A stretch of 64,000 nucleotides of DNA from Halorientalis marina (lineage in GTDB: Archaea > Halobacteriota > Halobacteria > Halobacteriales > Haloarculaceae): positions 124,001-188,000 of the forward strand of contig NZ_CP095487.1 of the NCBI RefSeq assembly GCF_023028345.1, in the 5' to 3' direction. Positions 16,764 through 25,735 of this stretch are shown here, one piece after another. Below the pieces are notes generated by a model. The model did no database searches, was not told the DNA's origin, and saw nothing but the letters and a program-made list of their open reading frames with translations. Within the stretch, counting starts at the first letter, position 1. Every line of letters starts with the position of its first letter. A program made the position numbers and the translations under genes.

Positions 16764-18007
16764 CCCTCGATATCGACGTCGTCGCCGACGAGCGCGGCGA
16801 GGCGGCCGGCGCCCGACCGGGTCCCCTTCGCGATGAGTACGTCGTCGGTGTGGAGGCGCGTGTCCGGCCCGGGCGAGACGATCCAGTCGCCGGCGTCGGG
16901 CCGGAGTCCGCCGTCGGGAGCGTCGTCGGCGGCGGCGTGGGTCCGGCGAACGGCGATGACACGCATTCCGGTCCGGGTCTTGACCGTCTCGCCGCCGAGC
17001 GTGGCTCCGTCGAGGTCACTGTCGGGGGCGACGGTCAGGCGGACGATCACCTCGTCGCTCTCGAGAACCGCCTCCTGGACGACGGGGTGGGTGCCCAGGC
17101 CGCGGAGGACGCCCTCGCTGATTTCGAGAGCGGCGTCGCTGATCACCTCGGTGGCGGTGGCGAGGTGGACGAGCCCCCGCAGGGAGACGGGGTCGTCGAT
17201 GCGGCCGGCGGCCTGGAGGGTCCAGGCCTCGAAGCGGGACTGGAGGGCGTCGACCTCGGCTTCGAGTTCGAGCACCTCCGCGGCGACCTCGTCGGAGTCG
17301 AAGAGGACGGCTCCGTAGGCCAGGTCGACCGCGAGTTCGCTCATGTTTTTCATGTGGACGATTGCGTCGACGGCGCGTTCGAGGTCCTCGATGCCCTCGG
17401 CGGGCGGGTTCGGCGGTTCGTACGCCGCGCCGGTGGCGTCCTCGTAGACGGCGTCGATTCCCTCCTCTGGGCCGCGAAAGAGGACCACGTCGTCGGCCCG
17501 CAGGACGGTCTCGGGGCCGGGGTTGAACAGCCAGTCGCCGCGCCGGCGAATGGCGAGCGCGCGGACGCCCGTCTCTGTTTCGAGGTTGATGTCCACGAGC
17601 GTGCGGTCGGTGAACGGCGAGTCGGCGACGATGCGGGCGCGGACGAGCGTTTCGACGGCCTCGGGGAGGGCGGCCCGCATCGCGTCGGGCAGGCCGATGT
17701 CCTCCAGGACGATCTTGGCGATGTCGCCGGCGGCGTCGGAAATCTTCTCGGCGGCGCCGACCATCCCGAGCACGGGTGCGAGCCCTTCGGCGTCCTCGGG
17801 ACTGCGGGCGGCCATCAGCAGGCTCATCCGGGCCCGCAACTGGAGCACGTCCATCCGGTCTTCGAGTTCGAGCACCTCCTCTGCCACCTCGTCGGAGCCG
17901 AGCAGGACCGCCGAGTACGAGAGGTCGATCAACAACTCCGCGGTGTCTTTCATCTCCGCCAGCACCTCCTTGACGCTGACCGGCTCGTACTCGAGGTCCT
18001 CTGCCAT
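16760..18007 (-). CDS. PhoU and TrkA-C domain protein (potassium channel regulator-like)
   Basis: A 415-residue protein with an internal duplication. Each half has a PhoU-like helical bundle (VKEVLAEMKDTAELLIDLSY; AVDAIVHMKNMSELAVDLAY) followed by a TrkA-C/RCK-C ligand-binding domain (ETETGVRALAIRRRGDWLFN; KTRTGMRVIAVRR). Proteins of this type are thought to gate or regulate ion transport in response to a bound nucleotide or cation. No channel gene is adjacent. The ATG at 18007 (MAEDLEYEP) is preferred; upstream codons lack similarity to the family. Confidence 0.85.
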   Translation of the reverse strand: MAEDLEYEPVSVKEVLAEMKDTAELLIDLSYSAVLLGSDEVAEEVLELEDRMDVLQLRARMSLLMAARSPEDAEGLAPVLGMVGAAEKISDAAGDIAKIVLEDIGLPDAMRAALPEAVETLVRARIVADSPFTDRTLVDINLETETGVRALAIRRRGDWLFNPGPETVLRADDVVLFRGPEEGIDAVYEDATGAAYEPPNPPAEGIEDLERAVDAIVHMKNMSELAVDLAYGAVLFDSDEVAAEVLELEAEVDALQSRFEAWTLQAAGRIDDPVSLRGLVHLATATEVISDAALEISEGVLRGLGTHPVVQEAVLESDEVIVRLTVAPDSDLDGATLGGETVKTRTGMRVIAVRRTHAAADDAPDGGLRPDAGDWIVSPGPDTRLHTDDVLIAKGTRSGAGRLAALVGDDVDIEG

Positions 18008-18276
18008 CCCCCCTATCTGGGCGGCCGTCCGGCAAAAACGTTGCCCGCACCGGTCCTCGGCCGGACGGCCGAGCATCCCCCGAGCGGTCGCTCACCTGGC
18101 CACAGGCGGACGTGCGAGTGGCCGGGGTAGCGTTCCACCCAGTGTCCGATGGACCGTCGAAAAGCGTCGAAAAGGGTCGGTGCGAGTGTGCATCCGTCCA
18201 ATCGTGTCGCCATGTGGTGGTGCCACATCCCTCTCGAAAGATAATCCTTTTAGCGGCCGGTAGTAAATCGGAGGGT

Positions 18277-19413
18277 ATGTCCGACGAACTCCAGAAGGGA
18301 CTCGAGGGTGTCCTGGTCGCCGAGTCGGAGCTGAGTTACATCGACGGTGACGCGGGCGAACTCGTCTACCGGGGCTACACCATCGACGATCTGGCACGCG
18401 ACGCCAGTTTCGAGGAGGTCCTGTACCTGCTGTGGCACGGGCACCTCCCGGATCGGTCGGAGCTGGACGACTTCAGCGGGGAGATGAGCGCCGAGCGCGA
18501 ACTCGACGCGGACGTGCTCGCGCTGATCGAGAACCTCGCGGCGCAAGACGAGAACCCGATGGCGGCGCTGCGGACCGCCGTCTCCGCGCTGTCGGCGTAC
18601 GACCCTGACGCCGGCGCCGATCCCCAGGACCGCGAGGCGAACCTCCGGAAAGGGCGGCGCATCACCGCGAAGATTCCGACCATCGTCGCGGCGTTCACCC
18701 GTCTGCGCGACGGACAGGACCCCGTCGCACCGCGGGAGGAACTCGGCCACGCCGAGAACTTCCTCTACATGCTCAACGGCGAGGAGCCCGACGACGTGCT
18801 CGCCGAGACCTTCGACATGGCGCTCGTGCTGCACGCCGACCACGGACTGAACGCCTCGACGTTCTCCTCGATGGTCGTCTCCTCGACGCTCGCGGACCTC
18901 CACTCGGCAATCCCCGCGGGCATCGGCGCGCTCTCCGGGTCGCTCCACGGCGGCGCCAATCAGGACGTGATGGAGGCACTGCTCGACCTCGACGAGTCCG
19001 GCAAGGAGCCGGTCACGTGGGTCGAGGACCAGCTCGACGCCGGCGAGCGTGTCCCCGGGTTCGGCCACCGCGTCTACAACGTCAAGGACCCGCGGGCCCG
19101 CATCCTCTCGGACAAGTCCAAGGCCCTCGGCGAGGCCGCCGGCTCGCTGAAGTGGTTCGAGTACTCCACCGACATCGAGGAGTGGATGGCCGAGAACAAG
19201 GGCCTCGCCCCGAACGTCGACTTCTATTCGGCCTCCACGTACTACCAGATGGGCATCCCCGTCGACATCTACACCCCCATCTTCGCGATGTCCCGCGTCG
19301 GCGGCTGGATCGCCCACGTCCTCGAACAGTACGACGACAACCGTCTCATCCGCCCGCGCGGTCGCTACATCGGTCCGGAAGACCAGGAGTTCCCGGCCAT
19401 CGACGAGCGGTAG
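18277..19413 (+). CDS. citZ: Citrate synthase
   Basis: A 378-residue type I-small citrate synthase that condenses acetyl-CoA and oxaloacetate in the TCA cycle. It shows ELVYRGYTIDDLA near the start, HADHGLNASTFS (first His), GSLHGGANQDVMEAL (catalytic His), VPGFGHRVYNVKDPRA (oxaloacetate-binding His-Arg) and PNVDFYSASTYYQMGI (catalytic Asp). The ATG at 18277 follows GGAGGGT. The 270-base upstream gap has a TTTTAG-type box at about 18248-18253. A repeat element with T-tracts lies after its stop. Confidence 0.95.
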   Translation: MSDELQKGLEGVLVAESELSYIDGDAGELVYRGYTIDDLARDASFEEVLYLLWHGHLPDRSELDDFSGEMSAERELDADVLALIENLAAQDENPMAALRTAVSALSAYDPDAGADPQDREANLRKGRRITAKIPTIVAAFTRLRDGQDPVAPREELGHAENFLYMLNGEEPDDVLAETFDMALVLHADHGLNASTFSSMVVSSTLADLHSAIPAGIGALSGSLHGGANQDVMEALLDLDESGKEPVTWVEDQLDAGERVPGFGHRVYNVKDPRARILSDKSKALGEAAGSLKWFEYSTDIEEWMAENKGLAPNVDFYSASTYYQMGIPVDIYTPIFAMSRVGGWIAHVLEQYDDNRLIRPRGRYIGPEDQEFPAIDER

Positions 19414-19447
19414 AAGCCCTGGACCGCGAGCGAACCGAGTGAGAGAG

Positions 19448-19528
19448 CGGCCTTTTTCGCCCACGTCCGCGAGAGCGAAGCTCTCGCGAGGACGTTTTTG
19501 CGCGAGTGGTGGCCGGCAGGGCCACGGG
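19448..19528. repeat. Bipartite T-tract repeat element, copy C (variant)
   Basis: CGGCCTTTTTCGCCCACG is interrupted by the hairpin CCGCGAGAGCGAAGCTCTCG, then GACGTTTTTGCGCGAGTGG and a GGCCGGCAGGGCC stem. It lacks the terminal A-tract of the other copies. It lies between the convergent citrate synthase and CBS genes. Confidence 0.65.
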
Positions 19529-19555
19529 GACTGCCCCACCGTCGGTGTGACGGCC

Positions 19556-19978
19556 TCACTCGGCGAACTCGGCGAGGACGTCGTCGAAGGAGGGAGCGAT
19601 CGATTCCGCGATGTCGGTCGTCGTGACGACACCGACGAGCGTGCCCGTGTCGTCGACGACGGGGAGCTTCTTGATGTCGTTGTCCTGCATCCGGACGCTG
19701 GCGTCCCGGATCGTCTCCTCGGGGCCGACGGTGATGACGAGGTCGGTCATGAGTTCGCGTACTCGAAGCTGTTCGGGGTCGTGGCTCGCACAGACCCCTC
19801 GAACCACGTCGCTTTCCGTGACGATCCCCGCCACTTCGTCGGTCTCGACGATCAGCGCACCGATCCCCTCGTGCCAGAGGATCCGTGCGGCGTCGGTCAC
19901 CGCCATCTCCGGGTCGACCGTCCGCGCCGGACTGGTCATGATCTCGCTAACGGGTCGTTCCAGTCGTTCCACGTCCAT
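19556..19978 (-). CDS. Two-CBS-domain protein
   Basis: A 140-residue protein that is a single CBS pair (Bateman module). CBS1 is VSEIMTSPARTVDPEMAVTD ... GIGALIVETDEVAGIVTESD; CBS2 is VRELMTDLVITVGPEETIRD ... DIKKLPVVDDTGTLVGVVTT. Such modules sense adenine nucleotides or SAM. The ATG at 19978 is supported by a TATA-like box about 33 bases upstream. Confidence 0.92.
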   Translation of the reverse strand: MDVERLERPVSEIMTSPARTVDPEMAVTDAARILWHEGIGALIVETDEVAGIVTESDVVRGVCASHDPEQLRVRELMTDLVITVGPEETIRDASVRMQDNDIKKLPVVDDTGTLVGVVTTTDIAESIAPSFDDVLAEFAE

Positions 19979-20005
19979 CTGAACCGTCGGGCGTCGTGCC
20001 CGTGG

Positions 20006-20017
20006 AATATAATTAAA
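20006..20017 (-). promoter_or_regulatory. TATA-like box of the CBS-pair gene
   Basis: On the minus strand TTTAATTATATT, one of the most AT-rich promoters in the window, lies about 33 bases before the ATG at 19978. Confidence 0.6.
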
Positions 20018-20082
20018 GATGATGTAGGTAAAAAGCCACTGTCCGCCGCAAACGTTGCGCCGTGCCGTCGACGGGGCGGTGC

Positions 20083-20670
20083 TCACGCACCGGCCAGCCA
20101 GTCCTCGATCTCGTCGGCCAGTTGGCCGCGGCGGTGGATCTCGCCGGCCTCGACGTCGACGACGGTGCTCCCGCCGCCGGGGGTTCGCCCGCCGTCGACG
20201 GTGACGGCGACGGCCTCGCGGACGTCCGCTGACAGTTCCGAGAGGTCGCGGACGCTCCCGGTCCCGGAGACGTTCGCGGAGGTAGCGGTGACTGGCGCGA
20301 ACCGCTCCAGCAGGGCGAGTGCCGTCTCGTGGTCGGGGACGCGGACGCCGACGCGGTCGCGGCCGGCAGTGAGGACGTCGGGCACCGACCCGGCGCGCTC
20401 GACGACGACGGTGACGGGGCCGGGGAGGAACTCGTGCATGAACCGCCGCTCGCGGGCGGTAGGGTTCGCGTATTCGAGGGCGGCCTCCGCGTCCGGGACC
20501 GCCAGCGAGACCGGCTTGTCCCTGTCCCGGCCTTTCGTCTCGAAGACCCGCTCGACGGCGTCGGGGTCGGTGGCGTCGGCGCCGAGGCCGTACACCGTCT
20601 CGGTGGGGTAAACGACGAGGTCACCGGCGCGGAGCGCGTCGGCGGCGCGGGCGAGGGCGTCGTCGGTCAT
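20083..20670 (-). CDS. L-threonylcarbamoyladenylate synthase (Sua5/YciO/YrdC family)
   Basis: A 195-residue protein of one YrdC domain. Substrate-site features are VVYPTETVYGLGADATDPDA, RVFETKGRDRDKPVSLAV (the conserved KxR plus KP signature) and FLPGPVTVVVERAG, with APVTATSANVSGTG (the SxN motif) later. It makes threonylcarbamoyl-AMP for the t6A tRNA modification. It lacks the C-terminal Sua5 domain, as in short YrdC-type members. It follows the redoxin gene on the same strand after 34 bases. Confidence 0.93.
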   Translation of the reverse strand: MTDDALARAADALRAGDLVVYPTETVYGLGADATDPDAVERVFETKGRDRDKPVSLAVPDAEAALEYANPTARERRFMHEFLPGPVTVVVERAGSVPDVLTAGRDRVGVRVPDHETALALLERFAPVTATSANVSGTGSVRDLSELSADVREAVAVTVDGGRTPGGGSTVVDVEAGEIHRRGQLADEIEDWLAGA

Positions 20671-20704
20671 ACCCGACCGTGGGCCGGCGGCGGGAAAAAC
20701 CTTC

Positions 20705-21298
20705 TCAGAGCGCGTCGATGGCGGCCTCGATCTCGTCGTAGGGCGGGAAGTCGGGCCACTCGTCGGCGACCCAGGCGTACTGGACGACCCGCTCCTCGTC
20801 GAGGAGGAAGACGGCGGGCCGTGGCTCGCTCACGCCGGCCATGCCGTCGAGGTCGTGGGCGATGCCGTACCGCTCGGCCACGTCGTTGCCGGGGTCGGAG
20901 AAGAGGCGGTAGCCGAGGTCGTCGATGCGACGCTCCGCGATGGTCGTCTTGTGCTCGTACGGCGAGGAGATCGACAGGCCGACGACCTGGAGGTTGTCGT
21001 CGTGGCCGCGGCTCGCGGGTCGTCCCTCCCCGCTCGCGTCTTCCGCGGCCTCCTCCTGGTCGGCCGCGCCCTGCCCCCACCCGCGGTCGCGGATCTCGTT
21101 CCACATGTAGGTGGTGGGGAAGGCCCCGTCCATAGTGTGGAAGGCGAGCAGAACCGGTCCCTCGGCGGTGAGTTCCGAGAGCGCGGTGTCCTCCCAGTAT
21201 TCGGCGTTGGTGAGCGGGCGCTCGAAGTCGGGAGCCTGCTCGCCCTCGGCGGGCGGGTCGGCGGGGTCGAGTTCGACGACCTCGAAGTCCAGTTCCAT
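20705..21298 (-). CDS. Peroxiredoxin-fold protein lacking cysteine
   Basis: A 197-residue protein with the AhpC/TSA-Redoxin layout: EGEQAPDFERPLTN, then VLLAFHTMDGAFPTTYMWNE where peroxiredoxins have the peroxidatic Cys motif P-x3-T-x2-C, and later VVGLSISSPYEHKTTIAERR and RYGIAHDLDGMAGVSEPRPA. No Cys occurs anywhere in the protein, so it cannot be a thiol peroxidase. An acidic insertion sits at about residues 75-100. Its start overlaps the stop of the upstream glutaredoxin-like gene (TGATG), so the two are coupled. Confidence 0.82.
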   Translation of the reverse strand: MELDFEVVELDPADPPAEGEQAPDFERPLTNAEYWEDTALSELTAEGPVLLAFHTMDGAFPTTYMWNEIRDRGWGQGAADQEEAAEDASGEGRPASRGHDDNLQVVGLSISSPYEHKTTIAERRIDDLGYRLFSDPGNDVAERYGIAHDLDGMAGVSEPRPAVFLLDEERVVQYAWVADEWPDFPPYDEIEAAIDAL

Positions 21299-21573
21299 CA
21301 GGCAGCACCTCTCTCGGCGTTGCCCTCGCCGTAGGTGCCGTGGAGATAGGCGACGATGTTGGCGGACTCGGACATGGTGACGCCGGTGTTCTCGTCGACG
21401 ATGGCCGGGACGGTCCGCTTCCCGGAGACGCGTTTGACCACGTCGCGGTCGGAGTGCATCGGTTCGACGAACCGCGACTCGTAGTCGAGGCCGTACTCGT
21501 CGAGGACGCGGACGACGCGTTCACAGAACGGACAGGCCTGGAGCCGATAGAGTGTGATCGCTGGGTCGCTCAT
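21298..21573 (-). CDS. Glutaredoxin-like protein (GST N-terminal/thioredoxin fold)
   Basis: A 91-residue thioredoxin-fold protein with redox motif CPFC in LQACPFCERVVRVLDEYGL, cis-Pro in KRTVPAIVDENTGVTM and an AYLHGTYG end. It resembles the protein at 11767-12018. It is first in a two- or three-gene operon with the Cys-less redoxin and perhaps the YrdC gene. ATG at 21573 is preferred over 21633 because the family begins at MSDPAITLYRL. Confidence 0.9.
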   Translation of the reverse strand: MSDPAITLYRLQACPFCERVVRVLDEYGLDYESRFVEPMHSDRDVVKRVSGKRTVPAIVDENTGVTMSESANIVAYLHGTYGEGNAERGAA

Positions 21574-21791
21574 CGCCCGTGTATTGTGTCGAGAGCGGGG
21601 TAAGCCCTTCGGGCGTATCCGGGCGGTGAGCATCGGCGCCGACGGGCGAGCGTGACGAGCGGACGGTACTCGCGGCGGTCGACACGACGGCGGACGAGGA
21701 CGGTCGAAACCAGTCGTCTCCGTCCGGTTCTCGGTGGCTTTTTTCGGCTATGACAAGTCTTAATCCCGGCGATGGCAAAACACGGGAAGTA

Positions 21792-23210
21792 ATGGGTATC
21801 GTTTCGGCCCCAGTCGCCCTGCTCGCGTCCACGCTGGCGACTGGCCCGTTCGGCGTGGAGATATCCGACGGTCTCGTGGCTACTTTCGGGATCGTCGTGG
21901 TCCTCGTCCTGCTCTTGCTCTCGGCGTTTTTCTCCTCCTCGGAGATCGCCATGTTCTCGCTGGCGCCCCACCGCCTGGAGACGCTGGTCGAGGACGACGT
22001 GCCCGGCGCCCGGACGCTCAAGGCGCTGAAGGACGACCCCCACCGACTGCTGGTGACCATCCTCGTCGGGAACAACCTCGTCAACATCGCGATGACCTCC
22101 ATCACGACGGGGCTGCTCGCCATCTACTTCTCCCAGGGCATCGCGGTCGCGGTCTCGACGTTCGGCATCACCGCTCTCGTCCTGCTGTTCGGCGAGAGCG
22201 CCCCGAAGAGCTACGCCGTCGAGAACACGGAGTCGTGGGCGCTCCGGATCGCCGGACCGCTGAAGTTCGCCGAGCGGCTCCTGTTGCCGCTGATCGTCGT
22301 CTTCGACTTCCTCACCCAGCAGGTCAACCGCATCACCGGCGGCCAGTCCGCCATCGAGACCTCCTACATCACCCGCGACGAAATCCGGGACATCATCGAG
22401 ACCGGGGAACGCGAGGGGGTGCTGGACGAGGAAGAACGCGAGATGCTCCACCGCACCCTGCGGTTCAACCGCACCATCGCCAAGGAGGTGATGACCCCGC
22501 GGCTCGATATGACCGCCGTCTCCGTCGACGCCTCCATCGAGGAGGCCATCGAGACCTGCGTCCAGTCGAGCCACGCCCGCGTGCCGGTCTACGAGGGCAG
22601 CCTCGACAACATCATCGGCGTCGTTCACATCCGTGACCTCGTCCGGGATCGGGACTTCGGCGAGGCGGGCACGGAGGACCTCGAACTGGACGACCTCATC
22701 GAGCCGACCCTGCACGTCCCGGAGTCGAAAAACGTCGACGAACTGCTCGCGGAGATGCGGGAAAACCGGATGCACATGGTCGTCGTCATCGACGAGTTCG
22801 GGACCACGGAGGGCCTGGTCACGATGGAGGACCTCACCGAGGAGATCGTCGGCGAAATCCTCGAAGGCGAGGAGGAGGAGCCGGTCGAGTTCGTCGGCGA
22901 CGACACCGCCATCGTGAAAGGCGAGGTCAACATCGAGGAGGTCAACGAGGCGCTCGACATCGAACTCCCGGAGGGCGAGGAGTTCGAGACGCTGGCGGGC
23001 TTTATCTTCAACCGCGCGGGCCGCCTCGTCGAGACCGGGGAGGTCATCGAGTACGACGGCGTCGAAATCAGGGTCGAGCAGGTCGAGAACACGCGAATCA
23101 TGAAAGCCCGGGTCACGCGGCCGGCGACGACTTCGGGGCACGTCGACGGCGAGGACGGCGAGGGCGGCACCGACGAGGCCGAGACCGACACGCCCTCGAC
23201 GGACGACTGA
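21792..23210 (+). CDS. CNNM/CorC-HlyC family membrane protein (DUF21 + CBS)
   Basis: A 472-residue protein with an N-terminal DUF21 transmembrane domain (about residues 20-195, including LLLSAFFSSSEIAMFSL and ILVGNNLVNIAMTS), a CBS pair (VMTPRLDMTAVSVDAS ... LIEPTLHVPESKNVDELL) and a C-terminal CorC/HlyC transporter-associated domain. CNNM/CorC members export Mg2+ or Co2+. The start is uncertain: the ATG at 21792 is preferred because 21750 lies on the TATA-like region. Confidence 0.9.
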   Translation: MGIVSAPVALLASTLATGPFGVEISDGLVATFGIVVVLVLLLLSAFFSSSEIAMFSLAPHRLETLVEDDVPGARTLKALKDDPHRLLVTILVGNNLVNIAMTSITTGLLAIYFSQGIAVAVSTFGITALVLLFGESAPKSYAVENTESWALRIAGPLKFAERLLLPLIVVFDFLTQQVNRITGGQSAIETSYITRDEIRDIIETGEREGVLDEEEREMLHRTLRFNRTIAKEVMTPRLDMTAVSVDASIEEAIETCVQSSHARVPVYEGSLDNIIGVVHIRDLVRDRDFGEAGTEDLELDDLIEPTLHVPESKNVDELLAEMRENRMHMVVVIDEFGTTEGLVTMEDLTEEIVGEILEGEEEEPVEFVGDDTAIVKGEVNIEEVNEALDIELPEGEEFETLAGFIFNRAGRLVETGEVIEYDGVEIRVEQVENTRIMKARVTRPATTSGHVDGEDGEGGTDEAETDTPSTDD

Positions 23211-23288
23211 CCGCCCGGAGACGGTCACACACCGTCGAGTCCCTCGCGTGACACGAACGTTTTTGTGGTGGGTGGACAGCTATCGGAT

Positions 23289-24140
23289 ATGGTGCGACTC
23301 GAAGCGGCGAGTCGGGCGCTCCGGGCGGCGTTCCCGGCGGCGGCCGACCCGCTCGCGATAGCGGTCACCCACCTCGGGGGCGTAACGGGACTGATGCTCG
23401 GACTGTCGGTTTTGTACTGGCTGACCGACAGGCGGGGGACGGCGCTGGTGGTGGCCTACGCCTTCGGCGGGTACGCGGTCGTGCTGGGGCTGAAGTGGTT
23501 TTTCACGCTGCCGCGCCCGCCGGAGGCGGTGTGGGTCATCGAGACGAGTGGGTACGGCTTCCCGAGCGGGCACGCGACGGCCGCGGCGGTGGTCTACGGG
23601 GGTATCGCGCTGGAGTTCGACCGCGTCGACTCGCTCGCGCGGGCGGCGCCGCTGGCGGGACTCGCGGTCCTGATCGCCCTCTCGCGGGTCGTGCTCGGCG
23701 TCCACTTCCTCGGCGACATCCTGGCGGGGTTGGCGCTGGGGACGGCGCTGCTCGTCGCCTTCCACTACGCCGCCGACGGACGGCCGGCGGTGGCGTTCGG
23801 GACGGCCGGCGTCCTCGGTCTCGCGGCGCTGTCGACGACGTGGGGTGACGGGGCCGTCGTCCCGGAGGTGCTGGGCATCGTCGGGGCCTGTCTCGGCGGC
23901 GCCGTGGCGACGTGGGACATGGACGCGATTCCGCGGTTCGGCTCGCGGGCGGAGGCGGTCGCGCTGGTCGTCGCCGGCCTGGTCTTCCTCGTCGCTGTGC
24001 AGGCGGTCGGGGACGCGTTCACGGGGCTGCTCGCTGGCGTCGACGACGCCGTCCTCGTGGCCGGAATCGTCGGGATGCCCTGGGTGGTCGACCGGGTGTG
24101 GGCGGTCGCGGACGAACGCCGGGCGGGGTCGAGCGCCTAG
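23289..24140 (+). CDS. PAP2-family membrane phosphatase
   Basis: A 283-residue polytopic protein with the three PAP2 motifs: KWFFTLPRPPE (K-x6-RP), YGFPSGHATAAAV (PSGH) and SRVVLGVHFLGDILAG (SR-x5-H-x3-D). Such enzymes dephosphorylate lipid phosphates (phosphatidate, prenyl diphosphates) at the membrane. A second hydrophobic half of about 130 residues follows. The ATG at 23289 is used. The gene converges on the PiT gene with a four-base overlap of the stops. Confidence 0.92.
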   Translation: MVRLEAASRALRAAFPAAADPLAIAVTHLGGVTGLMLGLSVLYWLTDRRGTALVVAYAFGGYAVVLGLKWFFTLPRPPEAVWVIETSGYGFPSGHATAAAVVYGGIALEFDRVDSLARAAPLAGLAVLIALSRVVLGVHFLGDILAGLALGTALLVAFHYAADGRPAVAFGTAGVLGLAALSTTWGDGAVVPEVLGIVGACLGGAVATWDMDAIPRFGSRAEAVALVVAGLVFLVAVQAVGDAFTGLLAGVDDAVLVAGIVGMPWVVDRVWAVADERRAGSSA

Positions 24141-25321
24141 AACAGGAGCGTATCGAGGACGAAGAAGGCGCCGTAGCTGACGCCGAAGGCGAGCACGAGC
24201 GACCCGATCCACGCGAGGACGGTGTAGCCCATCTTCGCGCCGCTGACGTCGCTGCCGCCGGCGGCGTAGCCGCTGCCGATGATCGCCGAGACGATGATCT
24301 CGTTGAACGAGACGGGGACCCCGAAGAAGACGGCGGTCTGGGCGATGGCAAAGGAAGGGATGAGCGCGGCGATGGAGCGGCGCGGGCCGAGCGCGGAGTA
24401 GTCCTGGGACAGGGCCTTGATCATCCGCGGTGCGCCGGTCCAGGAGCCGAGCAGGAGACCGAAGCCACCGCCGAACAGCAGGGCGACGAGCGGAAACTCG
24501 AAGGAGTCGAGGAGGGGAAGCAGTGGCCCGAGCGCCAGTCCGACCTGACTGCCGCCGGCGGAGAAGGCCACGAGGCCGCCGAGCGCGAGCAGGAAGTGCC
24601 GTTGGCCGTCGGCGGGACTGCCCCGCATATCCCAGCGGAGTGCGAGCGCGACGAGGGCGGCGAAACCCACGGTCACGCCGAGGCGACCGGCGAGGGTGGG
24701 GACGCCGAGGCCGGCCGCGGCGGTCGCGGCCAGCGACGCGGCCTCGCCGGCCGGCCCGAGGAGGACGAACTCGACGTTGGCGAAGATGGCACCGACGAGG
24801 CCGGCCAGTAGCGGGACGGCGACGATCTCGGGGACGCGTTCGTTGCGGAGCAGGCGGGCGGTGGCGAAGGCGGCGCCGCCGCCGACGAAGGGAGTGGCGA
24901 CCCACAGCGTGAGGATTTCCTGGTACTTGCCCCAGGCGGGCGCGCCGCCCATCGCCAGCCCGACGCCGACGACGGCGCCGGTGACGGTGAACGCGGTCGC
25001 GATGGGGTAGCCGGCGAAGACGCCGATCGCCACGAGGACGGCGGCGGTGATGAGGCCGACCGTCGCGGCCAGCGGCGAGAGCGTGACGTTCAGGACGAGT
25101 TCGCGGCCGACGGCCTCGGTGACGTTCGCGCCCTGGAGGATGGCCCCGGCGAGCCCGAGCAGGCCGACGAAGAAGCCGGCCCGCATCACGGAGATCGCGT
25201 TGGCGCCGACCGCCGGCGCGAACGGTGTCGACCCGGAGGAGCCGGCCCCGATGGCCCAGGCCATGAACAGGCTCGCTCCTCCGGCGACCAGAAACGTCGC
25301 TATCGTGCCCGCACCAACCAT
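24137..25321 (-). CDS. Inorganic phosphate transporter, PiT family
   Basis: A 394-residue carrier with about ten membrane segments. It has the paired PiT signatures: FAPAVGANAISVMRAGF ... EAVGRELV near the start and AFSAGGSQVGLALGPLLPLL in the second half. PiT proteins take up phosphate with a cation. The ATG at 25321 follows a TTGGTGCG context; frames beginning further upstream run through Arg-rich, non-conserved sequence. A second PiT gene is at 34516-35712. Confidence 0.9.
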   Translation of the reverse strand: MVGAGTIATFLVAGGASLFMAWAIGAGSSGSTPFAPAVGANAISVMRAGFFVGLLGLAGAILQGANVTEAVGRELVLNVTLSPLAATVGLITAAVLVAIGVFAGYPIATAFTVTGAVVGVGLAMGGAPAWGKYQEILTLWVATPFVGGGAAFATARLLRNERVPEIVAVPLLAGLVGAIFANVEFVLLGPAGEAASLAATAAAGLGVPTLAGRLGVTVGFAALVALALRWDMRGSPADGQRHFLLALGGLVAFSAGGSQVGLALGPLLPLLDSFEFPLVALLFGGGFGLLLGSWTGAPRMIKALSQDYSALGPRRSIAALIPSFAIAQTAVFFGVPVSFNEIIVSAIIGSGYAAGGSDVSGAKMGYTVLAWIGSLVLAFGVSYGAFFVLDTLLF

Positions 25322-25559
25322 CGATTGTCGAGGGTTCGGATGCCGGAGCGTAAGAACCTGCCGCATGGCGTCCCGTCGACGGCGTCGCCGACCGGCCGCC
25401 ACGGCCACCGTCACGGCGTCCGCCGCCACGCCGCGTCGTCGTGTCGCCGACCGGCCCGCGACCGCCGCCACGGGGGTCGGTTCGTTTCATTCCCACCCCT
25501 ACCGGAAGGATTAATGATGCGGGCGTTGACGGTCCGGACACGAATTGGGAGGGACTGGA

Positions 25560-25706
25560 GTGTTACAGCGACTCAAACGGCTCGCGGGGCGGACCGACGA
25601 CCCCGGCCCGGAGTACGTCTGTCAAGCCTGTGGGACCGCGTTCGAGGCGCAGCGACAGGTCTGTTCGGCGTGTGGCGGCTACCACATCGAACGGCGGGAC
25701 TGGTAG
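25560..25706 (+). CDS. 48-residue zinc-ribbon micro-protein
   Basis: A short gene starting with GTG: LQRLKRLAGRTDDP, then two CxxC pairs in VCQACGTAFEA and QVCSACGGYHI, then ERRDW and a TAG stop. Four Cys at this spacing form a classical zinc ribbon. Small zinc-finger proteins of this size are abundant in haloarchaea and some act in stress or motility control; this one's role is unknown. It occupies an otherwise empty gap and codes cleanly with no low-complexity. Confidence 0.75.
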   Translation: MLQRLKRLAGRTDDPGPEYVCQACGTAFEAQRQVCSACGGYHIERRDW

Positions 25707-25735
25707 GGAGAGGGGACCCGTCGCTGGCGGCGGCG

